DNA of 64,000 bases from Mya arenaria. Taxonomy: Eukaryota > Mollusca > Bivalvia > Myida > Myidae. Positions 24,570-36,429 of this stretch are shown here, piece by piece. The notes under the pieces are model-generated. The model was not told the DNA's origin. It worked only from the letters and a program-made list of their open reading frames with translations, and did not search any database. The stretch spans positions 38,616,946-38,680,945 of the forward strand of contig NC_069135.1 of the NCBI RefSeq assembly GCF_026914265.1. Direction: 5' to 3'. The stretch's first letter is position 1; every line of letters begins with the position of its first letter. Position numbers and translations under genes: made by a program.

Positions 24570-27500
24570 TATATCAGCTATGCACATTGTTAGATGTGTC
24601 AAACGTAAAAAGCGATATAAATATTAAATGACAACCTTTGTGGTTTGTGGCTGATCAATTCGACATGTCAACAGACTTCGTTGTAAAATAAACAGGTTTA
24701 TTCTTAACATAATTGCAGTGACAATGGGTCTGTGGAAAAGATCCAAAGTACACTTCATATATATGCATGGAATGAATAGTATTTTACTACTAAACGATAC
24801 ATTAGAATCCCTCTCCTTTTATTAGACGAAATATTAGAACTTCCAGAAACGATACAAATACTAATAGCATTTCTTTTTCATAACATATTATTGTAATATA
24901 TTGTATATAAAATGTCACTTAGTGATATCTTTTCAGAATATAGAACATACATAAGTAAGAACAGATTGAAATTTGACCGGATTTTAAAATGCTAAACTGT
25001 TTTGGAATATGTTTAAGCAATATGCTGATGCGCAGAATGTTGATGGTTCATTAAGAGCATTTCAGGAGAACTAATACCCCAATTAGCATGATTGCTTCGC
25101 CGATGATAATGTTGTTAAAGGTTTTGAACGATATGAAAGATACGAATCACTTTATAAAAAATTGCTTAAACCTTTTAGAAATTGAATACTAATAAAAGTG
25201 ATAGTCCAGATACGCACTTAAATGTTTGTTTTTTTCATTCATGGTAAAGAAATACTTCTAACATATTAACATATAAGTTAATTGTTTAATCGTTTTTTAT
25301 ATGCATTGAATCCTCTTGCAAAACTGTGCTGTATAATATTTTATTCATATGTCATTTTTGGTATTCTGTTAATAAATCTTGAATCTTAAACTTTGTTTCC
25401 TCATATCGGAGGTATGTAAATACAGATAAAACTAATCACATAATTAAATAACACATGTTTTATTTCTTGTATGTTTTAAAATACATTGAAGTTGACAAAT
25501 ACTTCCACCATGCTTTTTCCGATCCATATTATTTTCAAATAGTACAAAGGACGTATAGTATGTCATGCAACTTAGTTTCTTACAAGTAATGATCGAAGGT
25601 TTTAATCAGTACTCTTAAAAATATCCGACCCACAAATGCTCGAAGTTTGAAATTCTGGTGACCCATAATATTTTGACATCATTGAGTGCAAAGAAATACA
25701 CACCAATATAACAAAAAATCTTCTTAGGCCTTAAAAATTTAGTTGAAATAAAATAACAATATTACGAACTTCAGAAGCTTTGTTTTGCATGAAGTTTGGT
25801 AACTTATTTTTCATATTTGTTACCTCTTAAATGATACTAAAATCACAGTTGGTCACCATACATCAAAATGAAACACATGGTTGATTTTCGGATGAAAATA
25901 AATGACATGAACTGATTCTCTATATAGGCGCATATAATCCCATTTCCTTCGATTATCGTAATGTCTCATAGTTCAAAACTTGAATAACAATACTTACAAT
26001 AAATGACATTCTCTGTGTTTACCTCGAGCCCAAAGACTGGTCCGTACATTGTAGCCGCATAGTCATACATTACAATACAATGCGGAACTAAACCAAAAAC
26101 ACACACATAACTTATTCTTCCTTCAATGGTTTGAATTCGTTACAAAGAGGAAATTATCAAGTGTTTTTGCGCAAGAAAAAGGCAAATATACTTTGTTTTC
26201 TATGCAGTAAAATACACAAAAGGGTTAACTAAAATATTTGCTACCAATAGCTTCATTGCCTGGCGCTCGGCAGTTATAGTATAGTATTAGAAGCGATGAC
26301 GGGACAAGTATGAGGCTTTGTGCATAGCACCTTGTCAAAACATGCATTTACATCTTCTCTAAATGACAATTACTATGCGATATAACCCCCAACAGTTTTT
26401 GATTATGCTAAATTGATGCATTGGGCTGTGATGTTTTGTGTCTTACGTTCAGCGTCTTTTTGGCTCCTAAACGAAAACTAACCGTATAGGGGTTTTACGT
26501 ACTTGTATGACTACTGCTCGTGTCAATATAGTTTTCATTTTTTTATTGGTAGAAGGGCTTTTAGATGTTTGGGTTTGAAGCCTTTGTTTTGGATATTACC
26601 TTTAAAAACCTTAATATTCCATAATAAGGTTGAAGAAAATGATTTAAATGAAAAGTTTTCTACTTTCGGTTTTAACACAGGGAATTTCATCACAGGTAAA
26701 TTTCATTTTGGCATTACCGAACACCATTATCTCTATTTGTGTTTGGGAAAAACTACTACTGTAAGTTGAGTTTTCCGGAATTATTTTAGGCTTGCTCTTG
26801 GTAAACGAGTGAGATTGTGCACACAACCTAGTTTAAATCCCCAGTATATTTACATTTTTCTGACCGTTCAAAGGCGGTACCTATCAATCCTTGATAAACA
26901 AACCTAGTTTTAAAAAATATATATGTAGTGTGTTGTTTGTGGATTTTTGTGTTGTTGTTCCATTTCTCTGGTTTGTGATTGTTGTTTGTGTGATCTATGT
27001 CATTGGGGTTGACCCTGTGCCATTAAACGGGTTTTATGTTTTAACTTTTGAAAACTGCACTTGTTTCTGTAGTTTTCAATATACATATAGGATTTGCAAA
27101 ATTGTGTTGCAATGAGAATCACCGTTTGGTGTGAATTCATAAAAGTGAGTTAATAAACTAAACATTAAAAGAACAAGAAAAGAGAGTTGGTTTATCATAT
27201 ATCTTCTTTAAATATGGCACAGAAAACATGTTAATACAAGTCCAACATGATATGAATTTTGCCGAAAAATACAGGAAGATAACACACAAGAATAAATAAC
27301 CGATAGTCACTTGCACATAACAGAAGTTTACAGAAGTAAGAACTAAGCATCTTATTCTAAGGCACTCTTCTGAAAATAGATCTCTTCCAACATACATTCT
27401 GTGAATGAGCTCTCTTAAATCAATTGTAAAAATCTTTTACAGATGACGAATACACATTTATAGCAATATAAGGATACCAACTGATAAAAACCCAACTATC

Positions 27501-28030
27501 TTATGCACTACGTCGATGCTATTTTGAGATTGAATGCTTATGACAATCAATATAACTCGATTGCTATGCATTTCAAGTCGGTGTTAATTCTTTATGTACA
27601 GTTTAAACTACTGGAATAACACTAATATTTTTATGAATTGTATTAACTGGATTGTAAACGAAAGTATGGGGTTTATTTTATAACTTATATTTTAACTATT
27701 TTGTCTTAGTTGATTTTTTGAGGTTATGAACAATGTAGAATGTATTGCAAATGATTAACATTCAAATATTATTTATTTTTTATCAATTTGTGTGGCATGT
27801 CAAATCTTGCAATGTTCATACACAGATAAGGTTTATGTCATACCTATGTTTCAATATTCACGTTTTATATTTATATTCATAGGTTCCATTATTTGAAATA
27901 TTTGATCATTTATGATATATTGTGTACATCTTAAGAACGGATTTACCTTTTACCGATAACGATATACAGTGTGTGTATACCATGTGATAAATTACGTCAT
28001 ACATGCTACGTTGGACGGCCACATTTAGCT
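24570..28030. other. Non-coding segment shared with the other lectin copies
   Basis: No gene recognised. Parts align by eye with 35775-36960 and 41430-42660: AAATATTAGAACTTCCAGAAA at ~24830 against ATTAGAACATCCAGAAATGA at ~41813, and GGTGACCCATAATATTTTGA at ~25660 against GGTGACCCCTTATTATTTCG at ~42225. A copy of the dispersed repeat of 19.8 kb occupies 26800-27110. Confidence 0.55.
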
Positions 28031-28032
28031 TA

Positions 28033-28385
28033 AAATGAAGACTTAAATCAAAGATAACTTTTCCTTTATTACACCATTTTAAATGAAACAAAAGACCGTC
28101 TGTGACGCTTTAAATGCCCCGCCTTCGTTTTATTACCGGAGTTTGATAAGGCGATTAGTATCATCAAACACTTCATCAAACCAGTTTCCGAAATAATGCT
28201 TGACAGAGCTCCGTCAGACGGCCGTGTTAAGAAAAGGTTTGTCGAAGTATTTAAAGAAACTAAACTCTCAATCAAACTCTAGTAACATACCGAAGGCGGG
28301 GCTCCGTAAGCGGCGTAGACTGCGCTACGTTTCATTTAAAATGGTGACGAAATAGGAAAGTTATCTTTGTTTAAAGTCTTCATTT
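28033..28385. mobile_element. Foldback element, ~350 bp, with ~90-bp inverted arms
   Basis: Left arm 28033-28125 and right arm 28290-28385 are inverted copies: GTTTCATTTAAAATGGTG at right is matched on the other strand at left, as are GTTATCTTTG, AAGTCTTCATTT and the inner CGAAGGCGGGG. It could form a large hairpin and ends about 95 bp before the ATG of the RING gene at 28480. Class not assigned. Confidence 0.8.
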
Positions 28386-28479
28386 ATATGTGTATGTTCT
28401 TATATTTATAAAAGTTATGCAACAACCGTTTAAATACATACAGGTCTGTACAAGAACGAAAGCTTCATTAACGGCAGTC

Positions 28480-30923
28480 ATGGCTTCATCGTGTACCCTT
28501 CAAAGTCTTCTAACGTGTACAATTTGCTTAGATCAGATACAAAAGCCAAGGGCATTACCATGTATTCATACGTTTTGCCAAAAATGTCTGCAAGAGGTTA
28601 TCAACAAAAAAGCAGTTGAACAGGATATCAGAGCCGGGTTTGAATGTCCTTTGTGCCGCCGCATAACGCGCCCCCTACAGTGAAACGACGTATACCTAAC
28701 CATCGAACATGGGCTTCGTTGTTTCCTACAAATCCCACAATTGTTTCTCTGCTTGAAAACGCGGACTATAATGGATCAACTGTGCAGGAAGATGTAAATA
28801 CGATTTTCAGAGATAATGACGTAAATGAATCAGAAAATTCGGTATTCGTATCACCAGAAGCAGACGACTCAGAAACGCATACATCAGAAGCAGGTACAGT
28901 TAATATAGCAATGAGAGTTGATATTTTAATTATGGACTTGTGTTTATCTATTGACTAAAAAATAAATGCAAAGGTCATCATAACAATGATAAAGAAAATA
29001 TGAATTATTTATATCAGGAGTTTAATTTAAGCGTATAATGAATTAATTTATTTTTACAAATGTTATTTAACAAATATTATTTTACAAATACTATTGTTCG
29101 AATTAAATTTACTTTTTTCTACTTAATACTTACTTCTTTCTTCAGTAAACAGATCTACATTACCAAATCATCGACCACTTTCATCCGAGGGAATTCCAGT
29201 TTCACATCGAACAACTTATATCGAGAGCAGTCCTTATAATTTTGAAAGCGATGATTCAGAACAGTATAATTATCCTTATTTAAATTCTAATAATTACGAT
29301 GATTTTTATGATGATGATGACGATGATTATGATTATGATTCTTATGATGATGATTATTATGATTATGAAGATGATCATGTTCATGGTAATAATATTGCAA
29401 GCGTCATACAGCGTTCATATTCGGCCAGCTTCAACCAGGGACCTCAGCAACCCAATGCGGCAAGCGTCAACCAAATACCACAGCCACAGTCTCTATCGAA
29501 CGTATACCAAGACCCTACGCAACTGTATCCACAAGGACCACATCAAACGTACCCACCTAACGTCTTCCAGAGACCCCCGCCGCCGTATCCACCAAACGCT
29601 TTCTTAGGACCTCAGCAGCAGTGTCGACCAAACATTTCCCAAGGACCACCTCAACCGTACTCACCTAACGCATTCCTGGGACCTCAGCCGCCGCATCCAT
29701 CAAACGCTTTCTTAGTACCTCAGCAGCAGTATCGACCAAACACTTCCCAAAGCCCACCTCAAACGTACCAACCTAACGCCTTCCATGGAACTCAGCCGCC
29801 GTATCCACAAAACGCTTTCTTAGGACCTCAACAGCAGTATCGACCAAACACTTCCCAAGGACCACCTCAATCGTACCAACCTAACGCCTTCCAGGGCCCT
29901 CCGCCGCCGTATCCACCAAACGCTCTCTTTGGACCTCAGCCGCCGTATCGACCAAACACTTCCCAAGGATCACCTCAACCGTATCTACCTAACGTCTTCC
30001 AGGGACCTCCACCGCCGTATCAACCAAGCGGACCTCAGCAACCGTATCTATCAAGCGTTAATCAGGTTCCACAGCAACTGCATCGAGCAAACGTCAACCA
30101 AGGACCACAGCGTCCGTATCTAGCAAGCGTCAATCAAGGCCAACAACAACTCCATCTAGGAAGCGTCAATCAAGGCCAACAACAAATTTATCAAACAGGC
30201 GTCAATCAAGGCCAACAACAACCGAATCGAGCAAGGAACAACCAAGGACAACATCCATCGTATCTTCCAAATGTCAACCAAGGACCATGGCAACTGCATC
30301 CACATGGCTACAATCAAGGCCAACAGCAAACTCATTATGGATGCTTTAACCAAGGGCCACAGCAACCGCATCCACAATGCTTCAACCTAAGACCTCTGGA
30401 ACCGTATACACCGAGCTTTAATCTAGGACAACGACAACCTCATCCACCAAACTGCAATCAAGGACCACAGCAACCGCATCCACAATGCTCCACCCAAGGA
30501 CCTCTGCAACCATATACACCAAGCTGCAATCAAGGACCACAACACTCGTATCCGCCAAGCTTCAACCAAGAACAACAACAACAACCGTATCCACCAAGGG
30601 TCAATCAAGGACCACAGCAACCTCGTCCACAAAATTTCACCCGAGGACCACATCAGCCGTATGCAGTAATGGTCAACGAAGAATCTCAGCATTCACATTC
30701 ACCGAACGTATTCCAAAGACGGCAGAGTCCGCATCTAGCAAACATGAACCAAGGTACAAACCAACCGTTTACCGACAGCGTCAACCAAAGTCAGCCAGCA
30801 AACATCGAACAGGTACCCCAGCAGACACATTTAACAGGCGTCAACCAAGAATCTCAGCAACAGCATCTAGAAAGTGTAAACCAAGGGCTACATGAACTGC
30901 ATCTATCAAGCGTTAGTCAATAA
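28480..30923 (+). CDS. RING-finger protein with Pro/Gln-rich 12-residue repeats, copy R1, one frame break
   Basis: Exon 1 (28480-28893) encodes a TRIM-type C3HC4 RING: CTICLDQ, ALPCIHTFCQKCL, FECPLCRR, followed by the post-RING WASLFPTNPTIVSLLE. The frame shifts by one missing base at about 28670, straight after the RING. A GT-AG intron (28894-29145) leads in phase to exon 2 (29146-30923), open for 592 codons to TAA although it has no ATG before 30669. Exon 2 starts with an acidic Asp/Tyr tract coded by GAT/TAT runs (~29295-29370), then 12-residue units such as GPQQPYLSSVNQ and a 36-residue higher-order form (GPQQQYRPNTSQ...). No B-box, coiled coil or membrane span is seen. RING proteins usually act as ubiquitin ligases. 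Compare R2 at 46647, which lacks the intron. Real gene with an allelic or assembly error, or a recent pseudogene. Confidence 0.68.
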
Positions 30924-31089
30924 CCGCAACCGCTTCCGGGAAGATTTTACCAAGAACATCAGCATCCATAGGAATGTTATTATCTTGTCTGACCTCAATG
31001 ATTGCATTTGGAGAGCTTCATCTAGGGACATCAACCTCAGAGTGTTAGCAACCTGTCAGAGTCATTGTTTGCGCACAACAAAATGATGA

Positions 31090-32860
31090 TGATTGCAATC
31101 TTATATGCTGAAATATCGAAGGTCAAGATTTCCTATATTATTGGAAAAAAATAAATTAATAGATCTTAATTGTAATGACTAAGTGATTTGACATTTGATA
31201 CACATCCGATCAAGCGTTATATAAATAAACTTCGTTTTCGTCTGAAACATGTCATGATTGAAACATAACATATAGAAACATTGGATTACACTACGCGTTT
31301 TGCTGATTCCGTAACTAACCGTTGTCTTGTGCGCATGCGCGAATCTACCTTCACAATACTACACAATCAAATTGTCATTGTCGTCGAATTTAAATGTTTT
31401 GTAAAAAAAACTATTGTTATTTCTATTTAAAACAAATACTGAAATGTATGGGAAAAGCAAGTCTACATTAGTGGGTTGACTTGTTGATAAGATCACTTCT
31501 TGTTGCTAAAGTAAAGGTACATACACTCGTAGACTTCACGCAAGCAACCAGAAGTCATGCAACCCAAATCAACCGTCATATATAGTATTCCTTTTATACT
31601 GTTCTATATATGCGTTTACACCATATAGTTTTTTTCATATGTTATTAAAACAAAAACCATGAGAAATATAATCATCTTCTATTCATTGTGAAGATCTTCA
31701 GCACGTGAGGGAACCTCGCAAACAACCAAGTCAAATTACTTTCAAGAGTTTGAAGTTTAAGGTATCCGATACAAAACCATGCGAAATGATGATGCATGGT
31801 GACCACATATTTCTTTGGAATAATTTTCCATGGGGTTTATTGGGTTTATGTGTAGAAAAGGTTAAAACGTGTTTAAGCTTAAAGCATTTAGACGATCTTA
31901 TAAAAAAAAACATTAATCATGTATAACGTAACGCTGTATTTCAAAAAACCTTTCTACATAAATACTTGTAAGAAACTTTCAATGAAACAACCAAATGGCA
32001 AATGAGGTATTTCATTTTACCTTGGGTGATTACCGATAATAAAGTTAGACAATTTTAAATTTCATAACATCATGGCCACAAATCTAACTCTATTCCGCTG
32101 AAATATTTAAGTCCTCCTTATAATCACTGTATCCAAGAAGATAATGACAATTTTCTTATAAATTGCCCTTATCTTTTTTTTTATTTTGGTCGAAGATAAA
32201 TGACACCTTTTAGCATCGTAATATACACGAAGGGAAAACGGATCGCCATTATGTGGTTACACAAAAGAAAAGATTAACTCTGAAACCACCTGAAGAAATT
32301 AAATGAAACTTGGTAGATTGTAAAGTTATATTCCCTTGTTTAGTAGAAGAAAAGTAAAATATTTAGAGCGTTAAAATGTATTTAAACTTTGAACATGATG
32401 CTTTTGTTTGTTTTTATTATCATTATAGTAAAATGAGTTTAATATAAGAATGCATTAAAAGAAACAGAAAGGAACAGAAATGTCATTACGTTAATCTATA
32501 TGTGCCACTTGAATGGAATTCATAGTAAGAATGTTTTAACACTCATGGTGTTTTTATCATAGTTAAATCCATTCCTAATATTAAAGAATGCATTACGCTA
32601 AAACTGAATGTGACTACTGTATTTTGTAATAAAGGTTAAAAAACAAGCATAACAAACTGAAAAATCTGTTTGATAACAATGTCTTCTTCTGATCTCGTAT
32701 GCTACCTTGCGCCGTATGGAACGCTTCCTTTTCCTATCTTGCAGTTTAATATATTGGAGTTAAACACGTAATGAATTATATGTCAAAGCAACATAATTGA
32801 TACCTTATACGTCCAAGATATGCGATCTATTCGAGTTTTCAAAAAACCATATCCATTCAG
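31090..32860. other. Intergenic, nothing recognised
   Basis: AT-rich sequence without a convincing exon on either strand. It separates RING gene R1 from the 3' end of lectin copy 2. Confidence 0.5.
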
Positions 32861-32865
32861 TATTT

Positions 32866-34864
32866 CTATTTTAACAAGAAATGGCGTTCACACACATGAT
32901 ACAGAAAAAGTGTACAGTCATCGTCATACCAGCCTTCAGACGGTATTATGTTTATGCAGTTTCTATCTATACCATGAATACTGCTAGGTGAGTAAGCTGT
33001 AAAAACAAACAGCTCTGCCGTCTCCCAAACATAGGTTCCTTCGACAGCGATGTCGTTTCCACCGAGCCAGAAAACCGGAAAACCAATATTGAGCGACGTC
33101 AGAAGGTTCACGATAAATGAGTTTTCAGCAGCATCGGTAATAACGGCCAGGTGCGCGCCCAGGGCTGCGCAATTGTCACGAGCCGTTTGCCATGTACTGG
33201 TAGCTGTTGTTTCGACCATATAGCACGAAGAACCATAATTATACCATCCCGGTTCACATGATATCGGCTGAAGGTAACAAAATAAAGAAATCTGCTTAAT
33301 TAAAATTCCACACGTTTGAAACACAGGATACTCTTTGACATGTTAACAGATCATAACAAAACATAAATGCATTTAGCTTTAATTGTAACAACATATTTAG
33401 CCGAAAATTAAAATACAATATGTGTCATGGTTTTACATATAGTGTGATAACAAGTATACCTTAGGAATTAAATTATAATATTCATATATAAAGAGAGAGA
33501 GAGAGGGAGAGGGGAAACTAAACTCTTTCATTTTGTGCTAAGGTGACGATCAATCCTATAAAAGAGGACGTATAGTTTATACATTATGATCCCTAAAATA
33601 AAATTCGAAACGGGGGTGTTTAAAAGACGATTCGGTTGTATTCATGGACTGTCGAAACGATTTTCCGATTGATAGTCGAAACGACTGTTTCATGGACTGT
33701 CGAAACGATTTTTCCCGATTGATAGTCGAAACGGTTTTTCCGATTGATAGTCGAAACGATTTTTCCGATTGATAGTCGAAACGACTGTTTGATGGATAGT
33801 CGAAACGATTGATTAAATGGATTGCTGAGAACAGATGTTTTGTCCAAACGGTCGTTTTTATGGATAGGTCAAACGGTTTTTTGGATAATCGAGACGATTG
33901 TTGATTAATAGTCGAAAATGGTTATTTTGATTGGTAGTGGAAAACGATTGTTTTGATAGATAGTCGAAAACGGTATTTATAATGGCTAGTCGAAATGGTT
34001 ATTTTAATGGATAGTCAAAACGAGTGTTTTAATGGATAGTCAAAAAAAGGTCTTTCTGATGGATAGTCGAAACAGTAGTTTTAATGGATAGTCAAAACAA
34101 GTGTTTTAATGGATAGTCGAAAACTGCAGTCCTAATGGATAGTCAAAACGGTTGTTTTAATGGATAGTCGAAAGTCGAGTGTTTGATAGATATTCGAAAC
34201 GGTTGCTTTATCATATACCTAAACACTGTGTCAGATTTAAAAATGTCTGCTCATCAATTTTCTTCTTGTTTTTGTTGAAATTATTTATCAATATATTCTT
34301 TTTTAAATTAAAAAAATAAAATAAAATATGTCTTTAAGAAGCATTCCGCCAAGATTGTGTTAAATGCTCTATATTTGTTAACTATATTTTGACACTTTCT
34401 GTTCCTTTATTGAACAAGCACAGAACGGATATCTAGTTAATCTTAATATTTTATGAAACGTCTTAACACCAAAATCATAGTAAATGAAGGACGGACGAGC
34501 GGGCGAGAAGCGTCTTAAACTGCTTTTAACGATTATTTAGCAGCATTAGTTGAAATAATAAAGGCACAAATACCTGAGAAGTATAAACTTTCCAGTCTGG
34601 ACTGCTGGTCCATTGTACTGTTCCGTTTGGGTGACTTGACAGAAGTTCACATTTCTTGGTGGCCCCATGGTAGCGGGATGCGTCACATGTATTGTCTAAC
34701 GAGGAGCAAGTGGATGCACATTTAAGTCCTGATTGTGCAGTTAGAGCTTGTATCAATGTGCCAGAAATCACACCCGGCCCTGTGTATCGGAAATAGTTTT
34801 GAACCTGGATTTCTGCTTTACATGAAGTTAGCACAACTGCACTGAAGAAATAATAAAGATTCAT
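32866..34864 (-). CDS. Secreted PAN/apple + C-type lectin protein, copy 2
   Basis: Exons on the minus strand: 34864-34574 (97 codons) and 33267-32866 (133 codons plus stop), 230 aa. Same architecture and phase as copy 1: signal MNLYYFFSAVVLTSCKA, PAN module (GLKCASTCSS, TCDASRYHG, KKCELLSS), then the lectin domain (CEPGWYNYGSSCYM, CAALGAHLAVI, FWLGGND, GWYDDDC, YHVCERHF). The C-terminus differs from copy 1 only at the last residues. EPN/QPD is again absent. The intron is about 1.3 kb against 0.5 kb in copy 1, the extra length being a 25-bp minisatellite. Very high similarity to copy 1 points to recent segmental duplication. Confidence 0.82.
33620..34205. repeat. 25-bp minisatellite in the intron of lectin copy 2
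   Basis: About 22 diverged units around TGGATAGTCGAAACGGTTGT, spaced 24-29 bp. The matching intron of copy 1 lacks it. Copy 3 has two or three related units at about 40945-41005 (GATATTCGAAACGGTTGTCT). Confidence 0.88.
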
Positions 34865-34959
34865 TTCAATCTTGTTATTCTTATTGCTACGACGTTTGCT
34901 ATGCGAAATGTTTATTAAATGCCCTGTCAGATAACCTTTATAGGGCTACCAACGTATTG

Positions 34960-35090
34960 TTCTTCTTGAGAACCGTACATCTGTTCACTCCATGCACGCC
35001 GTTAGAAGCGTAAAACGTTAAAAGCTATATAAATATTCAATAACATTATTTTTGTTTTGAGGCTAATCAATCCATATAAACATTATTCAT
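34960..35090 (-). repeat. Conserved upstream block of lectin copy 2
   Basis: Same block as at 23190: GAACCGTACATCTGTTCACT then CATGCACGCCGTTAGAAGCG and a GAGGCTAATCAATCCATAT segment. It begins about 95 bp upstream of the copy 2 ATG. A further, more diverged copy follows at 35775-35900. Confidence 0.65.
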
Positions 35091-35427
35091 TTAAAAATAA
35101 ACGGGTCTTTTCTTTACATCTATCATAAACATTTTTCTTTGTAACGAAGGTATGTAAATATAACTAAACCTTTCGCATAATTGAACAAAGACAAGAACTG
35201 TACTAAGGTTTCATTCAATATTCCTTTGAGGGTTTCAATCCTAAAATATTTGCATTTCGAATGCCTTTGGATCCAAAATATTTTGGTATCATTTAAAAGC
35301 GTTTAATGCGCAGTAAAATATGCGTTCTTTTCTCGAAATGTAAGCCTGCAGTTTTATGTACTTTCAGTCATTAAGTTTACATTGTAGTAATCAGTAAGCA
35401 ATTGCCTTTCAATTTATGCCAAATTTT

Positions 35428-35715
35428 CATTCGGAACTCCTCGGCCATTTTCGATCGAAAACAACCTCGGATGTATATGGACGTTTACTATGTCAGAAAT
35501 CTTTACAATAATTACACTGCAAGTAGATCGCGCGTAGTAATTTCTATTTAGCGGTTAAAGTTCATGACTCTACTCTTTGGAATCTTATTTTTTTGCAATA
35601 AAACACTTCACTGACAATCAATTTAAACCTATATGTATAACACTAAAATTAATTAATACTATTATATACCTTATTACGAACTACTTCTACTGATTTACCG
35701 ACATACATCCGAGGT
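35428..35715. mobile_element. MITE 'CATTCGGAA', copy 1, right end truncated
   Basis: Begins CATTCGGAACTCCTCGGCCA and carries AACAACCTCGGATGTATATG. The right arm breaks off after ACATACATCCGAGGT. Its interior runs in the opposite orientation to the full-length copies at 59599 and 61250. Non-coding. Confidence 0.8.
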
Positions 35716-36351
35716 GAATGAATCTATGAAAGATCTAGCTTATTTGTTGGTATCCTTTTGAGTGCCCTCAAAGTATTATTGTTCTAGGAAACCGTACATC
35801 TGACGGCGGTTCACTCCATGCACGCTGTTAGAAGTGTCAAAACTTAAAAAAGCAATATGAATATTAAATGACATCCTTTGTTGTTTGGGGCTGATCAATT
35901 CATGTCAACAGACTTCGTTTCAATATAAACAAGTAAATTCTTTACATCATTTCAATGACAATTATTCGGCGGGATCATAAGTACACTTCATACATAGGTA
36001 TAGAATGCTTAGTGTTTTACAACTAAACGTTAATTCATTAGATGAAGTTGCCTCTCCTATTATTAGACGATATGACAGAACTTGAAGAAATGACACTAGT
36101 ATTGATTGCATCATTTCATTTTCATAACATTTTTTTTTTAAATATGTTTTAAATGAAACGATGAAAGATGAAAAAAGAATGTTACTTAGTGCTGCCTGGG
36201 CAGAATATAAACATGTATAAGAAAGCAAGCTGGACTATGATAAGTTACAGACTAAAAAGATTGAGTAAACTGGATTGCTAAACTGTTTTTGAATATGCTG
36301 AAGCAATATGCTGATGTGAAAAATGCTGATGTTTCATTGAGTGCAGTTTGA

Positions 36352-36425
36352 GGAGTGAATGCAAAAAGGTTCTAAGTGACATTAAATAAAGAAGAAGATG
36401 GAACCTTTTCGCTTTCACCCCTCGA
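36352..36425. mobile_element. 74-bp foldback element with TTTGA target duplication
   Basis: Arms GGAGTGAATGCAAAAAGGTT and, on the other strand from the right, GGGGTGAAAGCGAAAAGGTT. Flanked by TTTGA at 36347-36351 and 36426-36430. The paralogous stretch in lectin copy 1 (about 25055-25085) runs straight through without it, an in-window empty site. Confidence 0.75.
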
Positions 36426-36429
36426 TTTG

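Noticed and set aside
30156-30692. Minus-strand frames rich in Leu/Trp across the R1 repeat exon, and at 47374-48039 across R2
   Set aside because: Antisense of the 12-residue repeats; the plus-strand frame is far longer and joins to a RING exon.
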